A DNA stretch of 64,000 nucleotides from Papilionanthe hookeriana x Papilionanthe teres. Lineage: Eukaryota; Streptophyta; Magnoliopsida; Asparagales; Orchidaceae. Under the pieces are notes generated by a model. It had not been told where the DNA came from. It was given only the letters and a program-made list of their open reading frames with translations, and did no database searches. The translations under genes were made by a program, and so were the position numbers. Positions 11,452 to 26,200 of this stretch are shown here, piece by piece (the first letter of the stretch is position 1; every line of letters starts with the position of its first letter). The DNA lies in NCBI GenBank assembly GCA_022702705.1, contig CM040430.1:79921239-79985238 (forward strand), in the 5' to 3' direction.

Positions 11452-14345
11452 TATTACAACAACGACGACAAGTCTTTATCCTACTAAATGGGGTCAGCTA
11501 CATGAACCCTTTGTCTTCATTGAGTTTTATTGAGTGTCATATTTTCGTTTAATTCTGATAATTTAAGTTCATTTTTTATACAATATGCCCCAGTCTTCTT
11601 AAGTTAACCTCTACCTTTCTTAACATAAATCGAATCTAAAACATCTACTCTCCTAACCAGATCATCAAATGGTCGACATTTAATGTGACCAAACCATCTA
11701 AGACATCCCTCTAATCTTGTCCTCCACTAGAGCTACACCAACTCTAATCTTGTGAAGCCACTCATCCACCTAAGCATTTTCATCTCAACAGCACTTGACT
11801 TTGTTATCTGCTTCTCTTTAAAGGCAAACATTTTGCACCGTAGAGCATTGTAGATCTCACCACCATCTTACAAAATTTTCCTTTCAGTCTGAGCGGTAAT
11901 TTTCTATCACATAATAGGCTCAATGCATTCCTACACTTCTACCTGCTAACTAGAATTCTATTAATAACATCCCCATTTATATCACCATCATTTTAAACTA
12001 CAGACCTAATATATCTAAAACGATCACACCTTTTAATGATTTGATAACCCATAGTTATAACTCTGCCGCTAGAACTACTGCTACTAAAATTACATTGCAT
12101 ATATTCAATTTAGTTCTACCCAAACAAAGACCTTTAGACTCCAATGTAGACCTCTGTCAATCAAGTTTTTTCTGGACTCTTTCTCTAGCCCTATCCACAA
12201 AAAGATATCATCAATGAAAAGCATACACCAAGGCACATCCTCATGTAAGTGTCTAGTGGAAGCATCCATAACTAAAGCAAAAAAGATATGGGCATAAAGC
12301 CGATCCCTGATGTAATCCAACTGAAATAGAAAATACTTGGTCAATCCTCCTCCTGTTTGAAAACAACAGCTATAGTATACCTATCTTTAATGACACCTTT
12401 TTTTTCTAGAACTCTCCACAAGACTTCTCTTGGAACCTTATTGTAAGTTCTTTTCTAAATCTATAAAAATCATTGGTAGATCCTCCTTATTCACTCTTTA
12501 CTTCTCCAACAAACCTCTCAAGCAATGTATAGCTTCCAGAGTAAATCTATCCGACATAAATCCAAACTGATTGTGAGAAATCTTTGTAACACTTCTAAAC
12601 TTATGTTCAATTACCCTCACCCATAATTTTAAAGTATGACACATCAACTTAATTTTTCTAGAATGTGCACTCTTGTGCATCCCATTTATTCTTAAAAATG
12701 GGGAACAAAATACTCTTCCTCCACTCCTCAAGCCCTACTGATTTTTCACCATTGATTTTCTTTAAAGTCTCATCAACTTCTTTTGTAATAATGCGACGGT
12801 AAAAATAAAATATTTTATCATTATTAACGATATTAAGATCAATAAGGTCAATCGTATTTTCAGAAATTTCACTGAAAAGTTAATCAAAATATTTCCCACA
12901 TCAATGTTAAATATCTTCCTCTAAGAAAAGCACTTTTTGATTATAATCTTTAATACACTTTACATGAGTTAAATATTTACTTTTATTTTCTTTTTGTTTG
13001 ACTAATTCATACACATATTTTTCACCATCTTTAATATCTAATTTATTATAAAGATCATTTATAAAGCGCTTATTAGAATTTTTAGCGTCACAGATTGTTT
13101 CTTAAACTCCTTATAGGCCACCATATATTTTTCCTAGTTCTCTAAGTTTTTACATTTAAATAAATTTTATAACATTTCTTATATTTTATCTTTCCTGCAC
13201 ATTATTATTCCACCACTAAGTATATTTATTTATATAAGCATTTCCTACTGATTCTTCAAGTACGTCTTTTGCTACTTGTTTAACAGTGTTTGTTATTTTA
13301 TCTCGCATAGAATTTGTTTCTTTAAGAACAACCCAAATCTGAAAATCTTAAAGTGTACTCATAAAAATTATTTTATTTGTAATTTAGGTGCCTCAATCTA
13401 ATGACTCCTAATATTTTTTTATCTTACAGCTCTTTATCTTCAAATCCAGAACAGATAAGCGATGTTAAGTACTTAAATTCTCACTTGGAATGAACCTACA
13501 ATATTTACATTCTCGACGATCACTTCTACTCATAAAAAAATAATCAATTTATTTTTTATTAGCTCCATTATTATGAGTAATAATATGCTCATTGCTTTTC
13601 TTAAATAAATTAATAGCAATAATAAAATAAAATGCCAAATTAAAATCTAATATAACTCTGTTTTCTTCATTAATCACTCTAAAACCATAGCCACCATGAA
13701 CATTTCTCAAAACATCCACCACTCTACTAAATCTCCTCCAATAAAATTTTTTTCTTCAAGAAGCATCATTTGTATTAATTATTCTAAGTCATACCAAAAT
13801 TTTTCTTTAGAACATATATCTAAACCTACATGAGGAGCATAAGCACTTATAACATTAAAAATTTTAGTATCAACAACTTTAAGGACTATAATTATATCTC
13901 TAATTTAATTTTTACAACATTATCTTCCAAACTCGTATCTATAATTACACTTACACAATTTCTAGTGCGTCTCCTACCTGAATACCAAAGATTAAAACCT
14001 AAGCAATCAATCTCCTTAGCCTTTTCACCTGCCCAATTAGTTTATTGAATACATAAAACTATTTATCTTCATATGAACAATAATATCAACTATTTTTATT
14101 AATTTATCTGTGAGAGTATCAATATTCCAAAATCTTATCTTCATATTAGTTTCATAAATAATTATCTTTAACAGAATTCTTTCGTAATGTGGAAACTCTT
14201 GCTTATTTGACACTACACACACTTTTCACTATATTCAGGTCATACAATAAGTCACTTCCAGGGAACGCCCTAGTAGTATTTACAAAAGAATCTAAAAGAT
14301 TTATTTTGACCCAGCAATGACAGTGTTTGTTTTTGGTTTATTATG
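11452..14345 (-). pseudogene. Nearly full-length RTE-clade LINE, decayed
   Basis: On the minus strand this runs from a 5' region near 14,345 to a GTCGTCGTTGTTG tail at 11,452. The 5' leader is recognisable by 'aacactgtcattgctgggtc', matching the leader of the copy at 18653. The endonuclease start reads MKIRFWNIDTLTDK (about 14,145), like RIGSWNIGTLNGK in the other copy. The RT core is recognisable, including the SHNQFGFM and FIDDIF stretches (about 12,570 and 12,205), and the tail holds the gctgaccccatttagtagg block (about 11,490). Stops and indels occur throughout. The copy is about 2.9 kb against 3.17 kb for the other, so it has internal deletions. If FTB continues to the left, this lies in its intron 7 in sense orientation. 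Confidence 0.88.
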
Positions 14346-16956
14346 AGCCATCACTCTTTTAATCTTCTATTGCATATGTAATCTAAATTATCAATTAAAA
14401 GTGTGATACATTATAATTTTAAAAAATGAGTACAAAATTATCAAGTACTTCAAGCGCTTTATACTGTTATTGTAGTATGCACTGTTCTAAATACACATCA
14501 AGAAGTTAATGTCAATATGAAGATTAAGTTTTTTCGATGGGCTGGTGATATAGAGAAGTTTTCTCTAGATAGTGAACAAGTCGTGAGAGATATTATGGAC
14601 AGAAAATTACCCCGAAGACTTGATCGTCTATATATGAAATTGTAAATCATTATAATATTAATATTTTATTATTATTATTATAATATTATGCATAAAATGA
14701 TGACTTACACTTAATGTATTGGAGAAATTATTACTTCTGACGTATGTTTTGTATTTTTAGAGCTATAATTATACTACAATTATTTTAAAAGTTGCCATCA
14801 TTCAGCTACTTCATATCTAAAACAGCATAATTATCTGCAGCACAACAGATTATTCAAACAACAACATTGTTATTCCAGAAGCAACTTTCTAATAGCATCT
14901 GTGAAACTGCTTTCCTAGAAAGCAGCTCCACAACTACTTCAAAAAACACCAGCAACCCCCTCAAACAAACTCATAATGTGCTTCAATAGTTGAGCTATTT
15001 TTATGCAACACTAGATATTGGCTATCGTTTGGATTGAATTATTACTCTCTTTAATAAGCTCTCACACTTAAAATTCTTAATTGCATGTTTATACTTCAGA
15101 TTAATGCTAAACTGCTTTCATGCAAACTAAAGTTCAATACACCTTTGATATGCTTTCAAGCTATACGTTGAAATCCTTATTTGATTTCATATCCATATAA
15201 TAAGAATCTTAGAGCTGAACATAATCTCTATTAAAACTACAATTTCCTTTCACATCTATATGAATCGCAAAATTAGATTATTTATATAACACTACTCTCA
15301 TAAACTAATATGAGGGAAGAGTTAAGACTTTTATGTACAAACCCCTACACTTAGACGTAATTGAGGAGCGCATCAATTTTAAAGAAATAAAAATTATCAC
15401 GACCAGAGCCAGGGCATAAAATTAATCAAGATGGGAAGAGATGGTAGGGACAGCGCAATTAAATATTATGTTATTCTATTTCTATGGTTAACAGTTTAAG
15501 ATCCAATCTTTTATTGAAAGATCCACTAAAGAATACAATAAAATTGATTAAATAAAAATAATTACCTTTCAAGTTGCTGACCTTGTTTTCAGCACACATA
15601 GGTTCCTCTTTTATTTATTATTCAAAAGCTTAAAACCTAGAAAAATATGCATAATAAATTATATAAAGAAAATCCAAGAGCAGTCACACTTCTAAACTAC
15701 AATAACCCAAGAAAAAGAAAGCAATATGCATGCTAATCATTCATAATTAAAAATTCTTATAATAATCTAATGTATGTTTCCATAACATTTACTTAATGGA
15801 AATACCTTAAACAGCTATAAGCATTAACTTTAATTTCACTTTCCAAAGTTTAGTCTTTAATCTTACTTTAACTTAATACTATTAACATTCACATTTGTCT
15901 TAGAAGCATTGTCAAAACAAAATCTAACACACCCATGGATGATATTATCTTGTCAACACAATGGTTCGTGATTTAATTTACACAATTGCCTGAAATGGAA
16001 CGGTTTCTGATTGCCCCTGACTGATATTCTCCCGTCGACACCGCGGTTAGCAATCTAAACATTACAATTGTCTTGGATGATAGAAAAATACCTACGCATA
16101 CGAGTACGCTGACGTCCTTTGTTTGTATCATAAGGATGCAAACTGATCTTAGCATAGCATCAAGGAATATTGATATCATAAACATAGCTATGATTACAAG
16201 AAACCTCAAATCTCAGTTAAAACCGTTTCTTCATACAAAATATATTTAATGGCAAGCATTTGCATATTTTGGCTTTCTTACTAACTCCTATTAAAAAAAA
16301 TTCAAACCATTTGACAAAAAGAGCACTAAGCAAACAAATTTGAAACATAAAGTTCACAAGCAATTTTAAAATAATTGCCCATTCAATCTCCTTTTCTGTA
16401 AGCGGCTAAACAGCAATAATCCACCACATCACAGAATGCAAAATGCCATGAAAGCTTCTCTAAACTGAAAGCTGTCAAGAATGAACCGTAATACGCATAT
16501 GATATAAATAAATAGTTTCATGGCTGTTCTGATAAATGTTAGTTTGCATCTATAGGAGAATCATGTTGGGCTCTCTTCACAATGTTCATAACAGGAGTGA
16601 AGGAAATCATTTAGAATAGGTCATAAGAGGTACATACTTGCACCGCATTTTTCTGTTCTAGAAAGATTCACGCAGCCTTTCTAAAAGTGTATATCCCAAA
16701 CTAATTCATCGGCCATTCTAGCTTAGTAACAAAATGAATGTGGGGATCGCAGTTTCTCACCTTAAAAATAGAAGATCGCTTTGGGAATTGTTTGGTAGAA
16801 CATTTTGAGGAAAATGAGCCTTTCCTTTTTAGCTAAATGCTCAAATCATCGATAACATTGCTTAACTCCAAGATTCAAACTATCACTCAAAACTATATGA
16901 TCGCTATCACCAGCATTCTTTTGCTAAAAGTTTCCACTATCTCAAGACAAAAAAAA
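14346..16956. other. Putative FTB intron 7 sequence, mostly featureless
   Basis: AT-rich, with no intact gene. I searched it on the minus strand for the next farnesyltransferase beta exons (the HGGYTFCGLAAM and DGCYSFWQGG-type motifs) and found none. The only coding-like stretch is at 15900-16212, described under findings. Confidence 0.5.
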
Positions 16957-17165
16957 GGATAAATGCCCAAAAATACTCCGCGGGTAGCACATTTATCTAA
17001 TATTACTCTCTAGACCAAACAAAATTGATTGCAAATGGTCCCTTGGTCACTAAGTTGGGATTAATTTTGTATAGCAGAGAGATTAAGTTGGAGAAATGTG
17101 ATACTCTGAGACTAAATTAGCCACATATGAATAGTTTGGAAAATTTTGGGCTACTTCCCTAAGAA
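16957..17165. repeat. MITE-like element next to FTB exon 7
   Basis: The left end 'aaatgcccaaaaatactcc' and the reverse complement of the right end 'ggaagtagcccaaaatt' form short imperfect terminal inverted repeats around about 210 bp of non-coding sequence. It lies about 40 bp beyond the exon 7 splice donor. Confidence 0.4.
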
Positions 17166-17206
17166 AAATAAAGTATTATGAGCCAGTATGAGTTAAATTA
17201 ACTTAC

Positions 17207-17258
17207 AGATATGGCAGTATAGCACGCTCGAACGTCCATTTCACCAGTATGGTGCATT
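17207..17258 (-). CDS. FTB: FTB exon 7
   Basis: Encodes MHHTGEMDVRACYTAIS. The acceptor ends in attag and the donor is gtaagt, and the first base completes the AGA arginine codon begun in exon 6. The motif matches the family's 'GEIDVRACYTAIS'. It is the last exon I can find, and intron 7 begins at 17,206. Confidence 0.92.
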
Positions 17259-20200
17259 CTAATAACCAAAAAATTATTTTTCAGTTCAGAGGTTGAATTT
17301 CAATCATATTCCCACATTAGAGAACTAAATTATTTCAAAAACAACGATGAATAAAATGCTTAAAGTAAAAAAGACAATATTGTGGCTTTCAGAGAAAAGC
17401 ACACTTCATAAAAATAAAGCCTCCAAAAAGAAATTACAGCTATTTTGGATCTCAGTTAAATCAGTTAACTATTTCCTTTTAAATATCAGAACAACATACA
17501 AACTTGGCTTATCTAAGTTACATAATCTGTAAGCATAGTACCAAAAAAAACACTACTGTCAAAACTGAACAATTGCCTTAAATGATGGATTGTTTTGTTG
17601 GATAACTTAGACAAAATCTTTTAAGATATGTGGAAATTGAAATACTTACATATTGTGGTAGATCCATTGTGAGGTGCATATGCAAGGAACTGATAACTAA
17701 ATATGTATTCAGATGTTAATTACTCCGTTGAATTCCATAAGAATGGGATGCCACAATTCATGTGGAGCTAAGGATCTGTTTGGAGCTTTGGAGCATAGGT
17801 TAAGCTAAGCCATAAGATAGCAGACTCAAACAAAAAAAATTGCACCAATTTTTTGGACGATTATGCATGCTGAGTATAAAATATTTTTCTGAAGTATACA
17901 AAATTTTCATGTAATCATGTTCAAAACAAATTTAGCAACTATCAATTTGGACTTCCTTTTAGGAATTGAAGATGAGTTGTTTTCTGAAGCCGTAAACATT
18001 TCTCTATCATCCTAAATTGCTAAGCAATCTTCATTCAATAAATTCAAGTGAAGATGAAGAGTGAAAGAAGGGGGTCAACGCAGGCCTAAAAGGTGATATG
18101 CACAAACTCAAAAAAAACCACAAAACCAGAAGAGGGTCAAGAATAATTGGTGCTAAGCTTGATTAGGTATGGTCTCAAGCCTAAGCCCCATGCAAGATTG
18201 GACAAGTGATGAATCTAAAAGTTTATACTCATCAGAAGCATAGAAAGTGAACATTGATATGAGAGTGACGATATTGAGTCATATTTTTTATATTTTATTC
18301 ACTGAACATGGTTATGATGATGATTCTACTGAGAACGGGTTGTGTTCTCAAAGTTTTTTTTAATGTATCCATAGATTTTCTTTACCACTGCAAGTTTGTT
18401 TTGATTCAACAATTGTATTATATAGTTCGATCATTTTCAATCAACTGCTTAGATGCCTGTACAGTTCCTTATTTTGTCCATTCCCTAAATTTTGAATTTT
18501 CCAAAATTTACTGATTGACTAGGGTAAGAAGATTGCTCATTTTTGGAGCTAACTCAAATTATGCCAAACTACTGTTGTTGAAGAAGCCGTATCTACTTTC
18601 GTTTTAATATTCAAGCACAGACAAAAAAATGTAGATGAAATTTTATGTGCAGCCAGCGTAAAACTTTAACACTGTCGTTGCCGGTCCCAAGCCCGGATGT
18701 GAAAAGTGGAGGGTTGCGTTAGGTAGTCGACAGCCAGCGTAAAACTTGTCGAAAAAAATCATGACATGAATTCTTTTGATCATTGTGTAAGTGCTAGGGC
18801 GTCCTCAGAAGCGACGCGCTGTATGGCCTCGAATACAATGGAAAGTGTGCGAGGGCCGCTACACCGGCGCCGGGTGTAGTGTCGAGTAAGCGAGGGTTCC
18901 ACATTACGGACGGATGCGGGAAAGAAGTTAATCCATGATACTAGTATTAGGATAGGATCTTGGAATATAGGTACTCTCAATGGTAAATTAACGGAATTGG
19001 TTGATATTATGATCTATAGAAAGATAAATATCCTATGTATTCAAGAAACTAAATGGGTTGGAGAAAAAGCCAAGGAAATTGATAACTTGGGTTTTAAACT
19101 ATAGTATTCCGGTAAGAGTCGTACTAGAAATGGTGTAGGTATAATTATAGATAAAAGTTTGAAAGATAATGTTGTTAAAATTAACGAGTTGGAGATAGAA
19201 TTATAAAGACTTAAGATTATTATTGATACTAAGATTTTTAATATTAAAAGTGCATATGCTCATCATTTAGATATAAGCTCTAAAGATAAATTCGGAATGA
19301 TTTAGAAGACTTAATACACTCGATACTCCTCGAAGAAAAAATTTTTATTGGAGGAGATTTAAATGGACATGTCGGTAGAAGTGGTAGAAGATTTCGAAAT
19401 ATTCATGCGTAGGCTACGGTTATGGAGCGATTAATGAAGAAGGTAGAGCATTTTAGATTTTCTTTAGCGTATGATATGACTATTACTAATACTTTATTCA
19501 AGAAAGAGATGAGCATCTTATTACTTATAAGAATGGATCTAATAAAACACAAATCGATTATTTTCTTATGAGAAGAAGAGATCGTCGAGATTAGTAAGGA
19601 TTGTAAGGTCATTCCAAGTGAGCAATTAAGTACGAACATCGATTATTAGTTCTAGATTTTAAGATGAAGAGTTGTAAAATAAAGAATACTAGGATTCAAC
19701 ATCGTAGAATAAGATGAGAGCACCTAAAAGACACAAATAAAATTATTTTTATGAGTAAAATTCAAGATTTAAATATTTGGGATGTTCATGAAGACGCGAA
19801 TGTTATGTGGAAAAAATTAACTAATACTATTAAACAAGTGGCTAAAGATGATCTTGGAGAATCAAAAGAAAAAGTTTCTATAAATAAAAATAGTTGGTGG
19901 TGGAATAATAATGTGCAAGAAAAGATAAAATATAAGAAGTTATGTTATAAAAATTGGTTTAAATGTAAAAGCGTAGAGAATTGGGAAAAATATAAAACGG
20001 CCGCAGGAAGTGTAAAAGAATAATCCGTGACGCTTAAAAATGCTGCTTTTAGTGATCTTTATAACATGTTAGATACTTAGGAAGGTGAAAAATATATGTA
20101 TAAACTAGCCAATCAAAGAGAAAGAAAAGTAAAGATTTAAGCTCAAGTAAAGTGTATTAAAGATGAAAATCGAAAAGTGCTTTTCTTAGAAAAGATATTC

Positions 20201-23200
20201 AACATAGGTGGGTGAGTTATTTTGATAAACTTTTTAATGATGATGTTTGAAAGTACGATCGACCTTAGTGATCTTAATATCGTTAATAATAATAAAACTT
20301 TTCACTTTTACCGTCACATTAAGTAAAAAAGAAGTTGATGAGGCTTTAAAGAAAACCAAAGGGGAAAGTCCGTAGGACACGATGATATCCCGATCGAAGT
20401 GTGGAAATGTTTAGGTGATTTGGGGGTTTCGGCTTACTAAAATTTTTAATATTATTTTAAAAACAAAAAAGATGCCGAGGAGTGGAGAAAGAGCATTTTG
20501 GTCCCCATTTTTAAGAATAAAGGAGATGCACAAGAGTGTGCAAATTATAGAGGAATTAAATTGATGTGTCATACTTTAAAGTTATGGGAGAGGGTAATTG
20601 AACATAGGTTAAGACGTATTACGAAGATTTCTCATAATCAATTTGGATTTATGCCGGGCAGTCTACCATGGAAGCTATACATTTATTAAGAGGTTTGATG
20701 GAGAGGTACGAGAGATAATAAGGAGGATCTACATTTGATTTTTATTGATTTAGAAAAAGCTTACGATAAGGTTCCTAGAGATGTTCTTTGGAGAGTCCTC
20801 GAGAAGAAAGGTGTTGATTTGACTTATATTCAAGTCATTAAAGATATGTATGCTAGAGTCGTTACATGTGTTCGAACCGAAGGAGGATCGACCAAGTATT
20901 TTACTATTTCGTTGGTTTACATCAAGGATCGGCTTTAAGCCCATATCTTTTGCTTTATTTATGGATGGTCTTACTCGGCCATTTACAAGAGGATGTACCT
21001 TGGTGTATGATTTTTGTCGATGATATCCTCCTGGTGGATAAGACAAGAGAAAAAGTCCAGGAAAAACTTGAATTATGGAGGTCTACATCGGAGTCTAAAG
21101 GCCTTCGTTTCGAGTAGAACTAAAACCGAATACATGGAATGTAATTTTAGTAATAGTAGGTCTAGTGACAGAAGTGTAACTTTGGGTGATCAAATTATTA
21201 AAAGGTGTGAACGATTTAGATATCTCAAGTCCATTGTTCAGAGCGATTGTGATATAGATGGGGATGCTAATAGTAGAATTCAAGTTAGTTAGTTGAAGTG
21301 GAGGAATGTGTCCGGCTTATTGTGTGATAGAAAAGTACCGCTTAGACTGAAAGAAAAATTTTATAAGATGGTGGTGAGACCTTCAATGCTCTATGTTGCC
21401 GAATGTTGGCCTTTAAAAGAGAAGCATAATGTTAAGTTTAGTGTTGCCGAGATGAGAATGATTAGATGGATGAGTGGCTTTACACTTAGAGACAAAATGC
21501 GAAATGAATATATTCGTAATAGGGTTGGAGTTGCACCAGTGACGGATAAAATTAGAAAGAGTCGCCTTAAATGGTTTGGTCACATTAAACGTCGACCACA
21601 TTGATGATCCGATTAGGAGAGTAGATGTTTTAAATACAACTTATGTTAAGAAAGGCGAGAGGCGAGCACCTAGGAAAACTTGGGCTTATTGCATAAAAAA
21701 TGATCTTAATCTATTAGAATTAAACGAAAATTTGACACTAAATAGGACGCAATGGAGAAAAAGGATTCATGTAGCCGACCCCACTTAGTGGGATTAAGGC
21801 TTTGTTGTTGTTGTTGTTGTTGTTGTTGAAATTTTATGTGCAGACAATTTTTAGGTGAAAATTCAAGTATAAAAAAATAACAAAATAAAAAAAAAAAAAA
21901 AAACTAAAGGAGTTGGAATAATAACTTTGTCTAACTAACAAGATGAGTAATTAAGTTCATTATCCTTTAAAAAAATTGAAATGCAAAAACGTAATGATGC
22001 CATAGGAGCACCTATATTTGTTGGCTCTAGTGGTAGCGATAGCACCCCAAGAAAGCAATTGTGAATGGATGATGATGGTCCATAAACAACTATCACAATA
22101 GATGAGTAAAAATGGGCCCGACTAAAATGATTGACAACTATAATTTCAATGCACATTAAGATCAAGTAATGTCTCACGCTTCAATAAGAAACAATGCTAG
22201 ACAATCAAATTGCCTTTGACAAACTACAAAAACATGTTGTCATATCAACTTCGTAAGAAAAATAACAAGCAATGAAAAATAAGAGATGACAACAGATGCA
22301 GCAATTGGGCACTTGGATTTACAATTGAACTTTGACTGCAAGAAATATGGAGGAGTTCAACACCTTTCTGAAGGCTTGACCACATAAACATTTACTCTAC
22401 AAGAACTCAACTAAATGCTTATTTTTATATTTTGGCTAATTCCAATATGGGCATATTCAATCTTCAATTTTATATTTACCTAGCATGAATTATATAGATC
22501 AGCACCATCATAACCTAAACAATTACAGAGTTCTCCCCAAGTCAACTCAAACAGCGAACCAACAAATCAAGGTTGTTGAAAACGCAAAACTAACTATTTC
22601 TTCAATAAGAGATCAAAAATATTAAGATGTCAGTGATGACAAAATCACAATAGTGTGATGACTTTATATTTGGCTTGACCAACGAAAATGAAATTTTGAA
22701 GAGGTTTGTCACCACATTTAGATATATTATGAAAACAAGCAGCAATACCATATATTATTAACAGAGATACCTAACATCAAGAAAAAAGCCTTGAGCTAAA
22801 TAAGTTCTGGTAAATGGAACACAAACTATGTATAAATTTAAGTAAAATATTAAGTTCATAAAGCGATCACAATTGAATAAGGGAAGGTCAGCAACAAATA
22901 AGACAACCTGCCCCTCCATATTGTTTGATATGTGCAGTTGCAAACCTTCTAAGATGATCGCAACAACCACAACCGATAGTCTTCCTTGAGCAGGTTCTAT
23001 AACTATATTAAGAAGAATGGCCCAATTAAGGGTCTGTTTGGGGAGGTTTTCTCATTTTTTTGCATTTTAGGTCACTGCCATACCTCCATTTGGCTATTGC
23101 TTTCTTCATATTTAGGATATTTCTGAAATAGAAGGTTGTTTTCAACGACCAAATTTGCTAAAGAGTAGTAGCAATAAAGAAGTTGTTATCCGATTTTTAA

Positions 23201-26200
23201 TAAATTTCTTAAAATACTCTCAACTTTCAAAAGTTTTATATTCTGTGTAATAATTTTATAACAATCTTTATCAAAAACTGCAGGAGCCCCAAACAAATTC
23301 CAAGTCAAGCCAATCCAAAATAAAGAAAGTCAAAACAATTTCGAGGTCATTGGGTTAAGGTCCAAGCAATTCAAATGTTATTAGACTACATTTGACCCCG
23401 CAGTTTGGGCTAAGAATCTCCTAAGCCAATTTGGACTTATTTGGGCACTAGAACAGCAAAATAGAGATTTACATAAACACAAAAACGGTCTTTTTAAGGT
23501 GTTCAGAAATCACATTCTGCATTAAAAAAATGTTATTGATCTACTAGAATTTTACCATCCCAACCAAAATAATAATACTTAGATGTCTTTTGTGATCAGA
23601 CATAAAATTGTTTTAACGATCTATTGGTTAATTTAATTTATGAAACGAATTAGTTCCAGAAATGTAAAAGGTGGTTTCTTCCCACTTCTATCTGAAAGAT
23701 TTCAACCAATTAGTGTGAGTGATCCCCGATTGATTCTGAAGCAAATAAGAAATCAATTTTAATTATTTTCTAATATGGGATTTTACGCAAGTATACGTAT
23801 CGTTTATCAAGTAATATAGGACTTTCTGATTAAGATCCGAGATATCGAACCCACAAGAAAATGTCTAAATTTTTAAAGAAAGCAGAAAACAACTTTTTAC
23901 TTTTCTAAATGATTTTGTAAAGTATGTTTTAAGATAAAGTTTTAAATTTGTTTTTGATATTTTCTTTTAAGAAAATGTAAAGTAAGCAACTAAAATTAAC
24001 AAGACTATAAAACTATATATGAAAGGAAATGAGAATAAAATATATTTTCTTCTTTCAATGAATCAATAATAATTATGGAATTTCGTTGTGGGAGTATCTA
24101 AATGCGTTGTACCAAATAGAAGCAAATATATTTTTTACCCTTACTTGGTTCTATAAAGAACATTGATTAATCTGAAGTTTTGAAATCTTATAGATGGGTT
24201 AGGCAGGGAAGATCCTAGCTCTCACTCTAGAGTTCCCTCTTCCCTCCACGTGATGGCTAACATCTCATAACAAAAATTAAAACATCAAACCAAATTGGGG
24301 ACTTTAGCCTGTCACTCTAAAGTCATTTAATTTTACTCCACATTAAAAAGCATATTTCTATATTCATTTGCACTCAACCATATGGACTACAATTCTCACC
24401 CATACAATTTTATGTGATTCTCTCCAATTGTTGATTGCGACAATACCGCATTGGTTCTTACATGTTCTCACAACAAATTTTAACATCTCAATTGGCTAAA
24501 TCAAGAAGTAAATGAAGTGCAAGGTAGTGAATCATCACAACCTCTTACATCATTAAACACCTATACTTCACACAACTTCCTTCCATAATTTAATTATTTT
24601 ATCATTTAAAAGGAAAAAGATAAAGAAAACTACTCATAACACATGGAGCAAACACAAGCACAAATTGATTTGAAAGTAGAAATCATAGTGAAAACACAAC
24701 AAGTCTTACTTAAAAATCAAATGTAAAAATAAAGATAAAGATTTATAAGAAAATACTCTCCACAAGACTCTTGAAGTTCCTCTAAAACTTTTGTTGTCCA
24801 CTAAATAACTCATTAGGGGGTGGCACCCAACTCTAAGGATTCACTCTCCTAAATTCTAATACAAACTATGATAAAGTAAAGTAGAAAGTAAAGAAAATAT
24901 GACAAGAACAAGACTCTCTTTCTTCCTTTTTCCCTTCAACCACTTCAAGCTTTTCTCCCACTTCTCCCGCCAATACTTCTCTTCAAAACTCTTCTCTTTT
25001 TCTGATCTTAAGTCTTCATTTTAATAATTCTTCAAAAGGTATTTTTGTGTCTCTTCAAATTATGTTCAGATTCAATTTATCTACCAAAGGACGTACCTCT
25101 TCATTCGAATTTGCCGCCCAAAAGAAGTTAAGGAAGTTTAAACCAAAAGTTACTTCAAACAACCCTTGAAAATGGCGCCAAATTTGATTTAATTCGTATT
25201 TTTTAACTGTGGCGCCTATGCGTCAGCCATTGGCGCTTAGGTGCCAGAGGCCAATTTTGCACACTTCATATTTTTACTCCAAATTTGATTTTTTTTTGCT
25301 CCTTTCATCATAATCAGTCATTTTAATCATATCTGCAAGAAAAATAAAAAAATCTTCCATTAAAGTGCAATATCATCAAAAATAGATACAAAAACGTGCA
25401 TAAAAATACTATATATTTTAGGTGTATCAGTGAGCAACAGCTTTCTTCCTTGTAAGTAGTTAACCGCATCCTAATCTAAATCAATTTAAGCATTCTCCTT
25501 ATAAACTCTGATCAAAATAGTTTACAAATGTCAGGACAACATAAGGTAAATATCAAATTAAAAGATATCAATCGGAGCTCCATTCTGCAATTGGCATCTT
25601 GTGCACCAGGACAAAAATGGTGTACGTGGTCAAAGAATGAATGAGATGTGTACCATTCAACATCTAACATGCCAGTATTGTAAGAGTAAAAGAAGAACAT
25701 TACTAATATGAATTGCTTTATTCTCCAACTTCGCTAGGATGTCAAGTACAAAGACAAGTTAGAGACTATCGTCAGTAATTTTGGCACAGATATCAAAAAA
25801 AGGATTACTTTAGCAACAATAGGAGTACCAACTTCTGTTTCAAAGATTATGAAGCTAAATCTAACAATTAAAATACTTTTTACAAAAAAAATTAAAAAAA
25901 AAAAGAAATAAGAAAGGAACATACCTGAAAGCTCCACAAGAATCTTTCATTTGCATCAAAAACTTGTGCATTGCCTCTCTAACCATAGTAGGAATCATGC
26001 GGTCAAACATCTAAAAAATATAAAACATCAACACAATAAGATGATGATTTAGGAAAAAAAAATCACCTGTTCATTGAAAGAAGAGCTGTCTCACTCCCCA
26101 GAGTAACAAGTGTGTTCACTGCAGCATACGTTGTTGCAAGATGAGGCAACTGCACTGAGTAGAACCATAGTCAAAATTCATTATCCAAGTCATCTTGGCC

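Noticed and set aside
17640..17685. Exon-like minus segment between cag and gtaagt
   Set aside because: It lies in FTB intron 6, and its peptide (about 13 residues) matches nothing in the family.
25512..25700. Minus ORF with GMLDVEWYTSHS, considered as FTB exon 7 (GEIDVRACYTAIS)
   Set aside because: Only a few residues agree, and no splice sites fit the phase. The true exon 7 with exact junctions lies at 17207-17258.
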